A stretch of 64,000 nucleotides of DNA from Pelodera strongyloides (GCA_036852015.1 JAANDG010000007.1:372001-436000), one strand, 5' to 3'. Counted from the stretch's first letter, positions 1 through 12,414 are shown. Notes: generated by a model not told the origin, from the letters alone. A program made the numbers and translations.

Positions 1-1554
1 TGACGCGATCTTCCTCCTTACGTTTCTGGTCCCGGCATAATTAAATAGCCGCGTGAGATTTCGTAAGTAGTTGTCGGAAGTACAATGTGACCCAAGACCA
101 ATTGAGTGCTTCCGCTACTATAGGAACCAAATTTGCAATAAAACAATGTTTTAAATGATACTTTTTGATTTCTGCGTTGTAAGATGACTGAGTTTTACAA
201 TTGAATTATCAAATTAATTCTTTTTTTTCGCATGGTTTTTTTTGGTGATTTTGGTCTTATGTCATTTTTTTCGTGATATTATATTATAGAAGAAGCTAAA
301 AATCTATAATAACTTCTACTTTGTTAAGTTCACAAGTTATTGTTTGATCATTGTAGAGCATGACAAAAGCTCTATTGTATGACCTACCGTTCATAAAATA
401 AAAAGCCTGTGAGGATAAAGAGCAAGAAAAACACAAAAAATCATTAATTGTGCACTTTTGAGGTCTCACGCTTTTTTGTTTTGATTCAGTATTAGCATGA
501 AAAGCTCTATCGATTGATGACAAATAAAGAGCTTTCTATGGGTATGGAGCCGTGTAGTTTCCTGGTTATATGAAAAAATCTAGGACACTTCTAGGACACT
601 CTTAGGAACCTTATTTGCAACAAAACTGTGTTTTAAATAAAACTTTTGGTTTCTGCGTCGCAAGGTGACTTATTGAATTTGAATTTTGAAATATTGCATT
701 AAATTATTACGGTAAAATTTGATCCTGGAAGAGTTGCGTAAATACAAAACTACATTATTGTTCGTGATCAATTAATTAAATATAAAACAACGCGGGCGGG
801 AAATTGTGTTATTTTTTCTCATGGGTTCATGTGCACAGAAAATGTTGTGCTGCTTTTTTATATTGACGCTTATTGGATTAAATAATAAAGACTTTGACGC
901 ATATATCATACCCCAAACAGAGAATATAACAAGATAGGAAATATACCATAGTCTGAGTCTAAAATATGTTTCAAAACTTTATTACATTAATAAAAAGGTT
1001 CCGCGTCAAACTTTGCGCTATATTTTGAAGTACAGTAAGCCAAGAAACTGTACTTTTCGGACACACGGGTATGTAAGAAAAGTGCAAGTTTATTATGTAT
1101 GGTTGGGGGTTGCATAGGTCATATAAATATAACAACTACCTTATTATTAATGACTCGCACCACAGTAACATACACATAATTAACTATAAGCTATCCTATT
1201 ATATAAAAAAGAAAATTTGAGATTTTGTTTGTATGTAAATGAATTTCACAACGAATTTCAACGAATGAATTTCGACGTTTCATGCTTTCGACGTTTTTTT
1301 CAGCAGGAAAACTTTTCGCAACTCTCCAAATAAGCCAAATCGGATTTCATTACATAAAATTTTGAAAGATAGCTTTCAATCAGAAGTGCGTACATTTTCG
1401 GGAATAGTTTATTGTAGCCTGTTTACAATTATTATTGGAAAGTCGCCTCATGCGGTTATAGGGCTATAGTGGTGTAACATAAAATGCATCTTTTGCAGCT
1501 TCATAGCCTTTCTGTTTTTGTTCATGCTTTCCACAAAAAGGGAACAAAAATAAC

Positions 1555-1555
<1 letters not shown>
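1..1555. other. AT-rich intergenic DNA, no gene seen
   Basis: There is no open frame with plausible splice junctions, conserved motif or RNA gene here. The sequence is AT-rich with short homopolymer runs. Two stretches (about 120-175 and 600-660) share 'gcaataaaac...tttctgcgt' wording and may be remnants of the same repeat. Confidence 0.5.

Positions 1556-1589
<34 letters not shown>
1556..1589. repeat. poly-A tract (about 34 A)
   Basis: An uninterrupted run of A. It generates spurious poly-Lys or poly-Phe reading frames on the two strands. It could be the tail of a decayed retroposon, but no body is recognisable. Confidence 0.9.
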
Positions 1590-1591
<2 letters not shown>

Positions 1592-1713
1592 AAACAAACA
1601 ACATTTTTATGGAGAGGAAAAATTGCAAAAACAGCCTTTTTATTAGCATATTACTATTTGATCAGGTTGGCTTCTACCCCACAGAGGGAGGCGAGATAAA
1701 TGAGTATAGAATT

Positions 1714-1752
1714 ATTAAAGCGATCTAACGGCCGGTTTTTGAAACGCATGTT
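1714..1752. repeat. Foldback family A, end fragment
   Basis: Left-end fragment of the dominant foldback family, matching 'ttaaagcga' followed by 'ggccggtttttgaaacgcat'. The matching right end is not intact. Confidence 0.6.
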
Positions 1753-1769
1753 GAACATGTCCATATGCT

Positions 1770-3245
1770 GTATGCATACAAATATCTATATGCGAAGTAT
1801 GGTATGGCGCAGTTATCAAAATACCGCTTTCAGTATATATGTTTTAAAAGCCTAGCGCTCAACTTTCGTGAAACGCATGCCTATATGAGTTGGATAATGT
1901 AGTACGAATTCGAATGGGCTGGACGTCGGATAGAATGGGTTTGCAGCCCGAATTAGCATGCTAACTTAGATACGTATATGAGTGACACATAATACGTTTA
2001 TTCCAAGATCGACATGTAGCCGGATGCGGATGTCTCCCTGCTGTGCTGATGGACCTGGTGTGGAGCGAGCAATGACGAGTGCGTGGCTGGCCAACCATCT
2101 ACCGAAGAAAGAAGAGTGCTGTGTCCAAGGAACCTCAGGCCTAATGGAAGGCCGAGTCGGAGAAGAGAAGCGATGAAGCCCCTCCGGCGTGTATGAGGAG
2201 GATTTCGACCCACTTGTTTCTGTTCCGTTAATTAAGATGGGCTTCGGCCACCTTCACGTTGTCTTTCTTGTTCTAATTCATGTTCATTTATGTTACTGCT
2301 GTCGACGTGGTTGCTTGTTGCTTCTGGGATCATCTTTGTGAAGGATTGACACTCCTTTACATATATGTTGGAAAGTTGGTATTAGAGTCGCGCTGAAAAC
2401 CGATTGCCACCAGATGCAAATATTTCGAAAACTTTATATCTTTCTTTTGAACGGGATTTTTCTCGCTAACAATGAACTTGAACACGTTTTTCACGAAATT
2501 CATCTTTTTTTTTGGTGTGCCAATTTTGGGTACATTATACAATCACAGTACCTTACTCTTATTTATTTATGTTTGTTTATTGCAAAGCAAGCATTCCTAC
2601 TGTAGTAGTACGTGACTTGGGCATCTAATAATCTCTTGTATGCTATTGTCTCGTTATTGTTTTTCGCACAAGTTACCGTAGTCCAATTTATATCCTATTC
2701 AAAAAATAGGGTCTCTGAGCACTGTAGTTTAGGCCAATCAAAGCATAAAGAACACAATAACTAGGAGAGGTTTCTATAGAAAAAAAAGCAAAAACAAAAA
2801 GTACATCATGCTTCACTCTTCAGCTTCATCTTCAGCAAATGTGTCTTCGTTTAGTGATAAAAGAAAAAGAGGTCATTTATAAATAGAAAGATTCAAATTA
2901 CTTACGCTATGACAAATTTCGTACGTAGAAAGTTTGCATTGTTTGCAACGGCACGATCACGGTACTGTCCTTCTTTGGAAATTTTCGAGAATTTTTTTTA
3001 CAAAAGAATTAGGCTAACCCTGACTTTTATTGTGGCTTATCCAAGCATAAACATTACGTAGATACTATATGTATGGTACGTAAAAGGGACTTTTTTTTAA
3101 GATTTTGCGCACGGTTTTTATAATAGTATATGAGCAAATTTCAACGCACGTCTTTCAAACTATATATAAATGTTTATTTTTGTAATTAGGACCAAATTAG
3201 GAAAAGCTTCAAGAAACAGGGAGATCAACACAGTGTTGTACAATG
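1770..3245. other. Intergenic, no gene seen
   Basis: Bases 1980-2215 are more GC-rich than their surroundings and open in two frames (64 and 71 codons). I recognise no domain or splice signals. This may be a decayed transposon piece. The rest is AT-rich and featureless. Confidence 0.4.
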
Positions 3246-3251
3246 ACGGAG

Positions 3252-3272
3252 ATATATATATATATATATATA

Positions 3273-3359
<87 letters not shown>
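3252..3359. repeat. (TA)n microsatellite, about 108 bp
   Basis: Dinucleotide TA repeat with one small interruption near 3271-3278. Any Tyr-Ile repeat protein read through it is an artefact. Confidence 0.95.
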
Positions 3360-3360
<1 letters not shown>

Positions 3361-4080
3361 CGTAAAACAAAGTTTCCTTGCTCTTCGAAAATTGTTAAAA
3401 ATTAACAATTATGTTAGCCGTTTACGTTTACCGCAACAATCAGAAAATTCGCAACTGTTTGAGCTAAGTTAAGGAAGCGTTCGGGATGGAATTTTCGGAA
3501 TCATTTAATGCAATGAAACTGCACAATACAATATCAATTAGCTTGCAAACCACTCTTTCCCGTCCAATTTGTTTTAAATTTACATGCTAATTCATGTGGT
3601 ATTTATTATGCGCAATGCTTACAGAAAATCCAGAACGAGGATTTTGCCGAGTTTCCTTTCAGAAAGTATGTCCCGAATGCACCCTAAAGGATTATGTATA
3701 TTTGATTATATATGACTGATTGACCTTTCTGATTATATGTTTCTAATGAGCTTCAACTTGGAGTTCATGAGAGAAGCGATGTGTGTGACCCAGCAGAATC
3801 TCCGTAGACTTCTATAGAACTCTAAAACTATGAAGTTATGCTTCACAGTCATTTCTATTGTTGTTTCCATCATTTAATTTTCGGCTGACATTTTCCCTAT
3901 GGGTAGCATCAGTGATTTCATGAAAAAATTGGAAAAATGAAATCACGTTTTTTTAACTTAAATAGTGCATAAAGGTGTTATGGGCACTAGTAAAGTAGAA
4001 CAGACGCGAAGCAATTACTCTTTACATCCATAATTTAAGTTTTAAAATGTAAAAACTATCACAGTTGTAAATGCAAAAAT
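3360..4080. other. Intergenic, no gene seen
   Basis: AT-rich sequence without recognisable coding potential, RNA gene or repeat family. Confidence 0.4.
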
Positions 4081-4081
4081 A

Positions 4082-4157
4082 ATGCCCACAGCGTGGATTC
4101 GAACCCGTGACCTTCCTTTTAGCAGTCAGAAGCCCTATCCACTACACTAAACGACGA
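4082..4157 (-). pseudogene. tRNA-derived sequence (SINE head or tRNA relic)
   Basis: The minus strand carries an internal-promoter-like A box (TAGTGTAGTGG) and a perfect B box (GGTTCGAATCC) at tRNA-like spacing. The T stem and acceptor stem do not pair properly (only two T-stem pairs form), so this is not a working tRNA. A similar 'GTGTAGTGGATA' head occurs at 47271, which suggests a tRNA-derived SINE family. Confidence 0.6.
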
Positions 4158-4526
4158 TTGAAATCGTATTTCTGGCAGCCTGTGACAATGACCGAAACAA
4201 AACTTATCTCGCTTGCGAAAGGTGTTCCTGAGATAATCTTTCTTATAAAATCTTACCTTATATATTGCTTATCGTGTGGCATCGGCAGATTTTTCATAAG
4301 TTACCTATTGGCCGAGTTTCGCCCTTGTCAGCTGTCTTTTATGAATTGTGCTATTTTGCTCGAACTGCAAGTCTAATCACTATCCAGAACATTATTTTCT
4401 TAGATAAGAATTAGCGAGATGCGCGTTCCTGGTTACTGTACATAATTTGCACTGAACGATATTTATCACATCTGTAATTTATAAGAACAATCCCAGATGT
4501 TTAAATTAACATCCGAGGCAGAAGTG

Positions 4527-4673
4527 TACCTGCTCTGGGAAAGTTGCATATGATACTCATATCCTATGTATCCTATGCCAATTTTTGGTGCCCGTCCGAA
4601 GTTTCCGGCACCAAATTTACATAAGATACATAGGGTACGCGAATCATATGCAAATTTCCCAAAGTAGGTCCAA
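4527..4673. repeat. Foldback element, TATGTATCC core
   Basis: Near-perfect inverted repeat of about 145 bp. The arms contain TTGCATATGAT and ATCATATGCAA, plus ATCCTATGTATCC and its reverse complement. A half copy lies at 22430-22520. Typical of a MITE. Confidence 0.8.
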
Positions 4674-4696
4674 TACTGCTATAAATGAAATATTTG

Positions 4697-4869
4697 CTTA
4701 AAGCGAAATGCTAGCTCCTTTGGAAAATTTGTATATGATAAGCAAACCCTATGTATCCTACGCTAATTTTGTACGATCGTCCACGGCAATCGTACAAAAT
4801 GAGCATAGGATACATAGGATTTACTTATCATATGCACATTTTCCAAAGGGGCTAGCATTTCGCTTTAAA
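4697..4869. repeat. Foldback element with TTTAAAGCGAAAT ends
   Basis: Hairpin of about 173 bp, from 'ttaaagcgaaatgctagc' to 'gctagcatttcgctttaa'. The internal arms carry TATGATAAGCAAA and a central GTACGATCG...CGATCGTAC-like loop. A sister copy lies at 25455-25623. The terminal 13 bases match foldback family A although the interior differs. Confidence 0.85.
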
Positions 4870-4879
4870 AGTGTACAGT

Positions 4880-6230
4880 TATGCTAGTTTTTGTGATTAC
4901 TTACCATTTCCTCGACAAAAAGGAACAAAGCTACTGGTAAGCACTTGGGCTTGATGTTTCTTAGACTTGATACTCACATGAAGAAAAAAATGTTCACGAT
5001 TTTTTATTAATATTTTATTTTAGAAATTTTTGTTACTGCAAAGATCCCGCTCCCACTCATTCTTACTCTTCTCTTCACTTTACAAGCCCTAAATTCAAAT
5101 TCAAAAATCACTAAATATTTTTCAAAAATCACATTTTCCCTAAATCCCCAAAAGTCTGCATGTGGACAGAAAACAGAAAACAGCAGGAAATCTAATCAAC
5201 TTGTGTATTTTGTGATTTGGCCATAAGTATTAGCATAAATTAGTAATCACCACTCTGGGCAACCATAGAGGTAAATAAATTAGTGTTAATCTCTTAATAC
5301 TTTAATCTGGCACCTTTACTTTTAGAGAACACATTTCTGAATCAACAATCAGAATTGGAATTAATTCACTCCCCCACGATCAGAAAGTGTGTCATACGAA
5401 TCCCACAAATAATCGGTTGGGTGCAATTTCAAAAACCTTAAAAATTCAGAAATCTTACAAGAAAACATACAATTTATAAAAGTAAGGGACAAAACACGAG
5501 TAACTTTCACTGAGCATACATTTTGTACTACAGTTGATAAAAATACGGATGAGAGATAAGATATAGAGCACGAAGAAAAAAACAGAGGAAAGTGAATTTA
5601 CACACAGAACACAGAACACAGAAGGGTCTGGAACAGAATGGTGTACCCGGGCATGGTATGGCATGTTAGTCAAAGCTTGAAGTATCGCCAGGAACTTCTA
5701 AATTAATATCGGTCTGCGCACCAGTCAGGGTTCAGACTTTCTATAGTTGTTTTGTTTGTTTACGGAATATTGAGTTCAATACCTGTAATACTGGGAAATC
5801 AATGTTACAAACAATGTGTAGGACCTTCCATCAGTTATAATAATAATAATAATTTATTACCTCAAGGCGATGCGCGTTAATGCAGACACAGTATAAAATA
5901 TTTGAAAAACAAATGAGATCAAATTTGAGGGAGATAAGGTCAAAAAGGTAGGAATTTTGGGACTTGGACCAAGATCGTGTATTAGCCGAGCATTACAAAC
6001 CCGGTAGCTGGACACTATCGGAACCTAACATACATAAGCGTGCACAGCTCCAGTGTAACTTCAGTGTTTAAATTCACCAACGAACTAGGAGCATTACTTG
6101 CATTTATTCCTGTGATACGTGTGAGAGGGAAATTGAATTCCGGGTTGCTGCATGTATCACTTTCAATGACAAACTCATTGTAATTAATACTTTCATGGTT
6201 TTTACCTAACCAACTTAATCGTAAACTTCT
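4880..6230. other. Intergenic, no gene seen
   Basis: Bases 5820-6120 contain (TAA)n and AT-rich sequence. I found no supported exon, RNA gene or complete repeat in this stretch. Confidence 0.4.
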
Positions 6231-6234
6231 AGCA

Positions 6235-6305
6235 ACTTGTCATCTGGGAACTCGTCAACTTCTGTTCCGCATGTCATAATATTGCTTTGAACATTGTATT
6301 TGTGC
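6235..6305 (+). repeat. SINE tail fragment
   Basis: Matches the body and 3' part of the SINE family seen whole at 30150-30395 ('catctgggaactcgtc', 'gttccgcatgtcataa', 'ctttgaa'). The tRNA-like head is missing. Confidence 0.5.
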
Positions 6306-6952
6306 GATATTTATTTATTTATTTATTAAAATCCTTCCAAAATCTGTGATTCCATTATCTCTGATACTTCGACCTTTTTAAAATGCTTTTAAGTATTTTA
6401 AATGTTTCCCCATCGCTAGCGTCTCTTACAAAGCCAGTTTTTCTGAAACACTTATCCAAAAATATATTTATATATTTAAAGGATAATCGCGGCTTTATCT
6501 TTATTATATGTTTCTCGTGTATGAAAATCCTGAAGGTGAAGTAAATTAATGCAAGAAAAAAACCGTCACATATAGTACAGGTTAGTACAGGCTAGAGAGC
6601 ACGTGTATTAGAGAGAATTTAAGGAACACTTTTTTACCTTCTAGTGATTAGTCGCAAAATGATGATTTTGTATATTATGACATACCTAATAAAATCATCA
6701 AAATATTAAACCCCTACTGTAAAATGGATGTTTCTGACTGTTTGTTTATACTGGCGTACCTGTGACATCCTAATCACATGACAGAAAATATGGTTTGATA
6801 CTTCCAAATTTGAATAAAAACGGGTTGTAAGCGATGTAAGCGGACATGGCACAACAGCGAACTTTCAACCACATTATCTAAAATATATTCCCACAATCTC
6901 CAAAATTAAAAAAAAAACCGTCGTTGCCTTTTTTGTCGTAATTATCGAAAAA

Positions 6953-7459
6953 TTAAAGGGATAGGTTCATCTCAAATCACCTCTCTTTTTATTGTTTTTA
7001 TTAATAATAGCACAAATATCATTCACAATGAGAACGAAATCAATCACAGAGCCATACGCCTCGCAGAAGAAGCTTCATTTATTGGAAACTAGGTGATCGG
7101 AAGCCAAAATCTAAACGCAAAAACTAATACCGTACACAGATCGAGCGGGCTAATGGCAATTAGCCAAGTTACAAACCTCACTCGGTCAAGCGATTAAATG
7201 ATTTCCACCGTGAGATAATGTCCTGCCGAGTGTAGTTTGTAACTTAGCTAATTGCCATTAGCCCGCGCGATCTGTGTACGGTATAAGTTTTTTGCGTATA
7301 GATTTTAGCTTCCGATCACCCGGTTTCCAATAAAAGAAGCTTATTCTACGAGGTGTGTTGTTCGGTGATTGATTTACTTTTCATTGTGAATGATACTTGT
7401 GTTATTATTAATAAAAACAATAAAAAGAGGGGTGATTTCAGATGAACCTATCCCTTTAA
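6953..7459. mobile_element. 507-bp foldback element with about 235-bp arms
   Basis: The left arm (about 6953-7185) and right arm (about 7225-7459) are near-exact reverse complements. They start TTAAAGGGATAGGTTCATCT and end AGATGAACCTATCCCTTTAA, with about 40 bases of unpaired centre. There is no open reading frame. This is a non-autonomous DNA element mobilised, if at all, by a transposase encoded elsewhere. Confidence 0.85.
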
Positions 7460-7854
7460 TAAGAAACACCTGCGATCAAAGGAAACACCTTACCTTACCT
7501 TAGATACCTTAGAGATCCACTTCAGCAGATTGAGTCTTGAGCAATTAATAAGAAACCCACTTAAACCTACGGAATAAACAGGGAAAGATGACATGCAGAC
7601 ACTAGTATTCCACTTAGCATTCGCGGTTCATAAAAACGAACCTTGAACTTTTCACCTAATTGCAGCAAAACCAAGAGGAACAACTGGGAAACTAAAACCC
7701 GGCAGCAGGTATAGACAATATGAAACGTATGTGCGCAGGCTTGTTCAACCTGTCTGTCATAGCTGAAAGGCCTAACAATAAGCAGTCATTCACGTAGACT
7801 ATGTGGCCGTATGCACGAAGGCTGGGCGCATGCGCTCCGAGCCAGATCAACTGG

Positions 7855-8035
7855 TCCAAACTCCAAACGATCACTGCCCAGTCACCAAATGGTTTTTCGG
7901 TCAAGACCATTTAGTGACGGGCATCTGACGGTTTTTTTTTTTGTTTCGTTTGGTGATTAGTTGATGGCAGTTTTCGATGAAACTTGGTCACGACAAAGTC
8001 ACCAAGTGGTCATAAATGGTTCCTCATTTTCCTAT
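7855..8035. repeat. Foldback family B (GTCACCAAATGG)
   Basis: Repeated motifs GTCACCAAATGG and GGTGAC and the phrase 'tttcgatgaaacttggtcac' mark this family. Other copies are at about 12130, 16450, 43845, 47745 and 63025. Confidence 0.7.
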
Positions 8036-8477
8036 GCAGTGTTTCAAAGTCAGGAAAATGTGTTTGAGGGTTTTGACCACGGTATTATTTCCAACTTCAT
8101 TGCTACCATATTTTCATTTTTTTTTTTTTTTTTTACATTACCCGGGCGGTAGCTGGAATTATTTTCTCTTGACACGTAATTCTTTCCGAGAGTTTCACAT
8201 GCGACAAACTGTAATGCGATAATACTATGCGGTATCATTTTATATTTACCTGGGTTACTTTCAAAGGTAGATGTAATTTTTGGTCATTTATCACTACAAC
8301 TCTACAGGATTAACATCAGGGTGTGTTGAATATCCTTGTATATCATCCTACTTTATGCTAATGTGGCTGTCTAAAAATGTAGAAAACCCGGTAATCCGCG
8401 TCACATATATTATACCAATTATGCGTATGAATGTCATCATTTTAGTTAAAGATGGATTTTGAAGAAATCAGGAAAAG

Positions 8478-8668
8478 TTAAAGCGAAATTCCGGCCGGTT
8501 TTTCAAACGCATCGTGGCCAACTGAATTCTTACGTATCCATGGTCTATATTAAGTTACTCGAATTTAGCGCGATCTTTTATTCTAATTTATGTTAATTTG
8601 CATAAGCTGCATAAAAATGCTGGTGTACTCGGTGTGTTTCAAAATCCGGCACTTATTTCACTTTAAAA
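8478..8668. repeat. Foldback family A copy
   Basis: Runs from 'ttaaagcgaaattccggccg' to 'tccggcacttatttcacttt', with internal 'ttattctaatttatg' and 'gcataagctgcataa'. About 190 bp, with inverted ends that could form a hairpin. Confidence 0.8.
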
Positions 8669-8669
8669 G

Positions 8670-9730
8670 CTCTGCGCGACTTCAAAACAGCCTACTCGAG
8701 TCCCAGTTGACCTTGTAGTCTCAACAGAATAAGGACTCAAAATGTAATCCATAATACGGTTGGGTACGGTTTTTGCAAGACGCACTTTGAGGCACTGCGC
8801 GTCACAGTATATATTTGAAGCTCACTCGGAAAAACTTTGCTAAAGTTATACAAAATAGATAAAATTGGATCGGCTTGCTCAAATTTGCACAAGCTTTGTG
8901 CGCTTCAAATATGTTGTGGCTCAAGTTTCGTCTGCAAAAACCGTACCCTGTCCAACAGTATGATACAATTTTGGATTTCATTTTGAGTACGTATTCTGTT
9001 GCGCTCCATACGAGTAGACTGTTTTTAAGTGATGGCCGGTCACCGTCGTGGCCGTTATTACGGATGTGTAATCACCCGATTAAAATGTTAATTTTATATT
9101 AATAATCTGTAAATTCGCTTGTGTTTATCAGTTGTCTAGCATGTGATGCCCGTCGAAAATGTACGGTCACAATGTATAAGTCATACCGGTTAAAGTCTTA
9201 ACCATAATCATAATCCATAATTTTATAATTGCAAGTACGGATAATCTCACATGAAAAACTACAAAAGAAGATCAAAACGTAATTCGCTTGTAGATAGTTG
9301 TTTTCTCCGAATTTCCGACGTCCAAAAGTATGCTGAAATTTGCACACTACAAAAAGTTATTTCAAATTAAGTTGCTATGAATAAAAATGAGCATAAGCAC
9401 GCACTAGGGTAGACCCTATTTGTAGTGCCTTAGTAAGAGCCTACGAAACTCCAATCCTCGTTTATTCTGTAAAAAAAATATAGCGGATTAAAACGTAGTG
9501 CAACATGAGCTGAGCGTGAATAGGTATTATAAAAGGAGAGAATCATTTGGTGGAAGGTTAACTTGTTTTGGGTCAAACGATTTGTTGACCTCATGGCGTC
9601 CTCGTGTGAACAAGTTTGCTCTATAGCCGTCAGCAACTGGACACGCTGAAGCTGAATGCGCTGAACCATCTGTGGAGAGGCATGATCAATAATAATAATA
9701 AGTTATTGACACATTATATAAACTAGATAA
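8670..9730. other. Intergenic, no gene seen
   Basis: Short open frames only. I found no conserved motif, splice signals or repeat family here. Confidence 0.4.
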
Positions 9731-9735
9731 GTGTG

Positions 9736-10285
9736 TGTTGCGACTATACGTCACAACTAGATATATAAGAGTAATTATAGGAGAAACGTATTCCTAGAGG
9801 GAATTAATTGACTATGTCTATAAATGTGTTAGTGTTCACGAAGAAGTAATTCCAATCAATAATTAGACTACTGTAGAAGATATATAAACCCTTGGATAAT
9901 GATCCTATCATCCTATCATCCTATCCTTTGATGGATCTCCAAACGGTTTGCCGGGTCCGTACAAAACCGCAGGTTGGCAGATATCCGCGAAACTGCCCAC
10001 GGTCTGACAGAGCCGATAAGTCTGCTCACGGTTTACGGTACCGTCTCAAACCGTCTTCTCCCGGACTAGTGGTGGCGTGCTCCAGTGTCGCAGTGTGGTT
10101 GGAAACCCCGGCATCTAAAGAGGTCTGACAGCGAGCCCTGGTGGCCCTTGGACGTTCCTTGGACAAATACGCTCAAACCCTGTCCTGTATTACCGTGGCC
10201 TTTCTGTGAATAAAGGTTCAATGGCGAACTCGTGTTTTCCAGGCTTTGGCTATTACAGTATACTCATATTGTAGTAGTCAAAACA
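9736..10285. repeat. 5' LTR (550 bp)
   Basis: Direct repeat partner of 11030-11579. It contains AATAAAGG near 10210, a possible polyadenylation signal; the other LTR has AATAGAGG there. The 78-codon open frame inside is identical in both LTRs and is probably not a gene. Confidence 0.9.
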
Positions 10286-11029
10286 TGGCGACCGCGGCTC
10301 CACCGAACCATTTTTGTAAATACCGTTCACGAAAGTGTTCGGAACTATGTTGGCCGACCAAGCGGCCATAGACCATGTTGACCGATCAGGCGGTCATGTC
10401 CCAAAGTCATGATATTCACGATATCATGAAAAGCATACGATATTATTATCTATTCTACCCAAATCAGTACGTTATTTTCTCTCAAACATGATTGTGAGAC
10501 GTGAAGTTTCTCATAGCACTAAACATTAACGTAGAATTTGAAAGTTAGGTACTTTTGGATCAGTTATCTGAGAACAAGTATCCGAACTGAAAAGTTGTAT
10601 AAGAAAACTTATTGATAGTTATGAAAAAGTTAGACAATGTAATTTCCTTACATGCAGTGAAAAAAATTTGCATACATCTTCATCTAATTTTAACCGAGTA
10701 ACAATGTGCTTCAACAATAGAGAACAAAAACGAAAGTGTGTGAAATGAGGGTAAAAAAAACCAAGTGAATCGTAAGCGAAAACAGACAAGTTCATCCAAA
10801 TATTCTAATTTAGAATTTCTCGTTTGGGAGGATGTGCTATGCACATAAAAAATGCCAAGAGTTTTCTAAAAAGAATAATTTGCAATGGGATACCATATGG
10901 TCTGACAAGAATTGATGGTAGTACCCGAATAGCGGAAATCTCGTTTTGGGAGTAAACGACTGAGCACAGAACTTGACAGAACCAGCAATCATGATCATTA
11001 AAGTGTACCAATACTTCTCGTTTTGGGAG

Positions 11030-11579
11030 TGTTGCGACTATACGTCACAACTAGATATATAAGAGTAATTATAGGAGAAACGTATTCCTAGAGGGAATTA
11101 ATTGACTATGTCTATAAATGTGTTAGTGTTCACGAAGAAGTAATTCCAATCAATAATTAGACTACTGTAGAAGATATATAAACCCTTGGATAATGATCCT
11201 ATCATCCTATCATCCTATCCTTTGATGGATCTCCAAACGGTTTGCCGGGTCCGTACAAAACCGCAGGTTGGCAGATATCCGCGAAACTGCCCACGGTCTG
11301 ACAGAGCCGATAAGTCTGCTCACGGTTTACGGTACCGTCTCAAACCGTCTTCTCCCGGACTAGTGGTGGCGTGCTCCAGTGTCGCAGTGTGGTTGGAAAC
11401 CCCGGCATCTAAAGAGGTCTGACAGCGAGCCCTGGTGGCCCTTGGACGCTCCTTGGACAAATACGCTCAAACCCTGTCCTGTATTACCGTGGCCTTTCTG
11501 TGAATAGAGGTTCAATAGCGAACTCGTGTTTTCCAGGCTTTGGCTATTACAGTATACTCATATTGTAGTAGTCAAAACA
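11030..11579. repeat. 3' LTR (550 bp)
   Basis: Near-identical to 9736-10285. It is immediately followed by the GTGTG duplication of the target site. Confidence 0.9.
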
Positions 11580-11584
11580 GTGTG

Positions 11585-12125
11585 CATCACATAAAAGAAT
11601 GCTGAGAAAGTTGGCAAATTAAGTGTAACGATCAGCTTAAGGTTCGTTTATTTATAAGAAAACAGTAACAGCTCGTTACAAATATCAATTACCAATAAGA
11701 TTGGGTGTTTCGCCATAGTTATGATTTTTGAATTTTCGTGCATTACCTCAGAAGTGTTCAATCCCAGAATCAAGCCCAGAACAGTGTTCATCTTCACAGT
11801 TCACACTGTAAGTCCGCAGTTGCTCCTCCCAAATTTGAGACGTGCTCATGTACACGTACTCTCAGTCGAGCAATTTCTCATCGCGAACTTGTCGCCTAAA
11901 GCTCAAGCCTCAGCACCTCGGAGAAACAGGTGCTGTGAAATCTTGTACTGAAACTGAAACCTTGAAACGTAAAAGATTTATTTATTACCAATAACTCAAT
12001 GCTAGCATAATTTTTGTTTTCGCAATGTTTCCAACCAAGTATATTGTATGAACACCAACAAGAATCGTTGTCCACTTGATGATCTTTCAAGAAGTGGCAT
12101 GCACAGAAAAACCGCGCTGACCCGC
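11585..12125. other. Intergenic, no gene seen
   Basis: No supported exon or repeat family. Open frames are short and unrecognised. Confidence 0.4.
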
Positions 12126-12129
12126 AACC

Positions 12130-12300
12130 AAATGGTTAAAAAAACCACTGGTTTGTGACCAGATAGTGACCATTTCGTGAACAAGTGATGAAGGTTTTCG
12201 ATGAAACTTGGTCATCACATGGTCTGAAGTGGTCACCAAATGGGCTGACACACCAAAAAACCAGTGAACCGTCACCAAATGGGTTCACCCATTTCCTATT
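12130..12300. repeat. Foldback family B copy
   Basis: Contains CAAATGGTTAAAAAAACCA, 'gatgaaacttggtcatcac' and GTCACCAAATGGGTTCACCC, ending 'cccatttcctattt'. This is one of the better preserved copies of the family. Confidence 0.75.
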
Positions 12301-12414
12301 TCTGTGTGTATGTCTGCATGTGCCTCTACAAATGGGGGAACTGTACGGTACAGTGTAACATCCTTTGTATGTTGGAAAATACATTTTTTATAACCATAAT
12401 ATCACCCTCGTGAA

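Larger units (their letters stand above)
9736..11579. mobile_element. Complete non-autonomous LTR retrotransposon (TRIM-like)
   Basis: Two 550-bp direct repeats (9736-10285 and 11030-11579) begin TGTTGCGACTAT and end CAAAACA, giving canonical TG...CA termini. I count about three differences between them. A 5-bp target-site duplication GTGTG flanks the element (9731-9735 and 11580-11584). The 744-bp interior starts directly after the first LTR with TGGCGACCGCGG, a TGG start expected of a primer-binding site; I could not identify the tRNA. No gag, protease, reverse transcriptase or integrase is encoded. The second LTR is preceded by TCTCGTTTTGGGAG, a motif seen three times in the interior (about 10818, 10941 and 11016). 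The near-identity of the LTRs implies a recent insertion. Confidence 0.92.

Noticed and set aside
1464..1699. Overlapping frames with poly-Phe and poly-Lys
   Set aside because: Produced by the 34-base poly-A tract on the two strands.
3170..3472. 100-codon frame with a long Tyr-Ile repeat
   Set aside because: It is the (TA)n microsatellite read in frame.
9892..10128. 78-codon frame (repeated at 11186-11422) as a gene
   Set aside because: Lies inside both LTRs. It is identical only because the LTRs are identical, and has no known domain.
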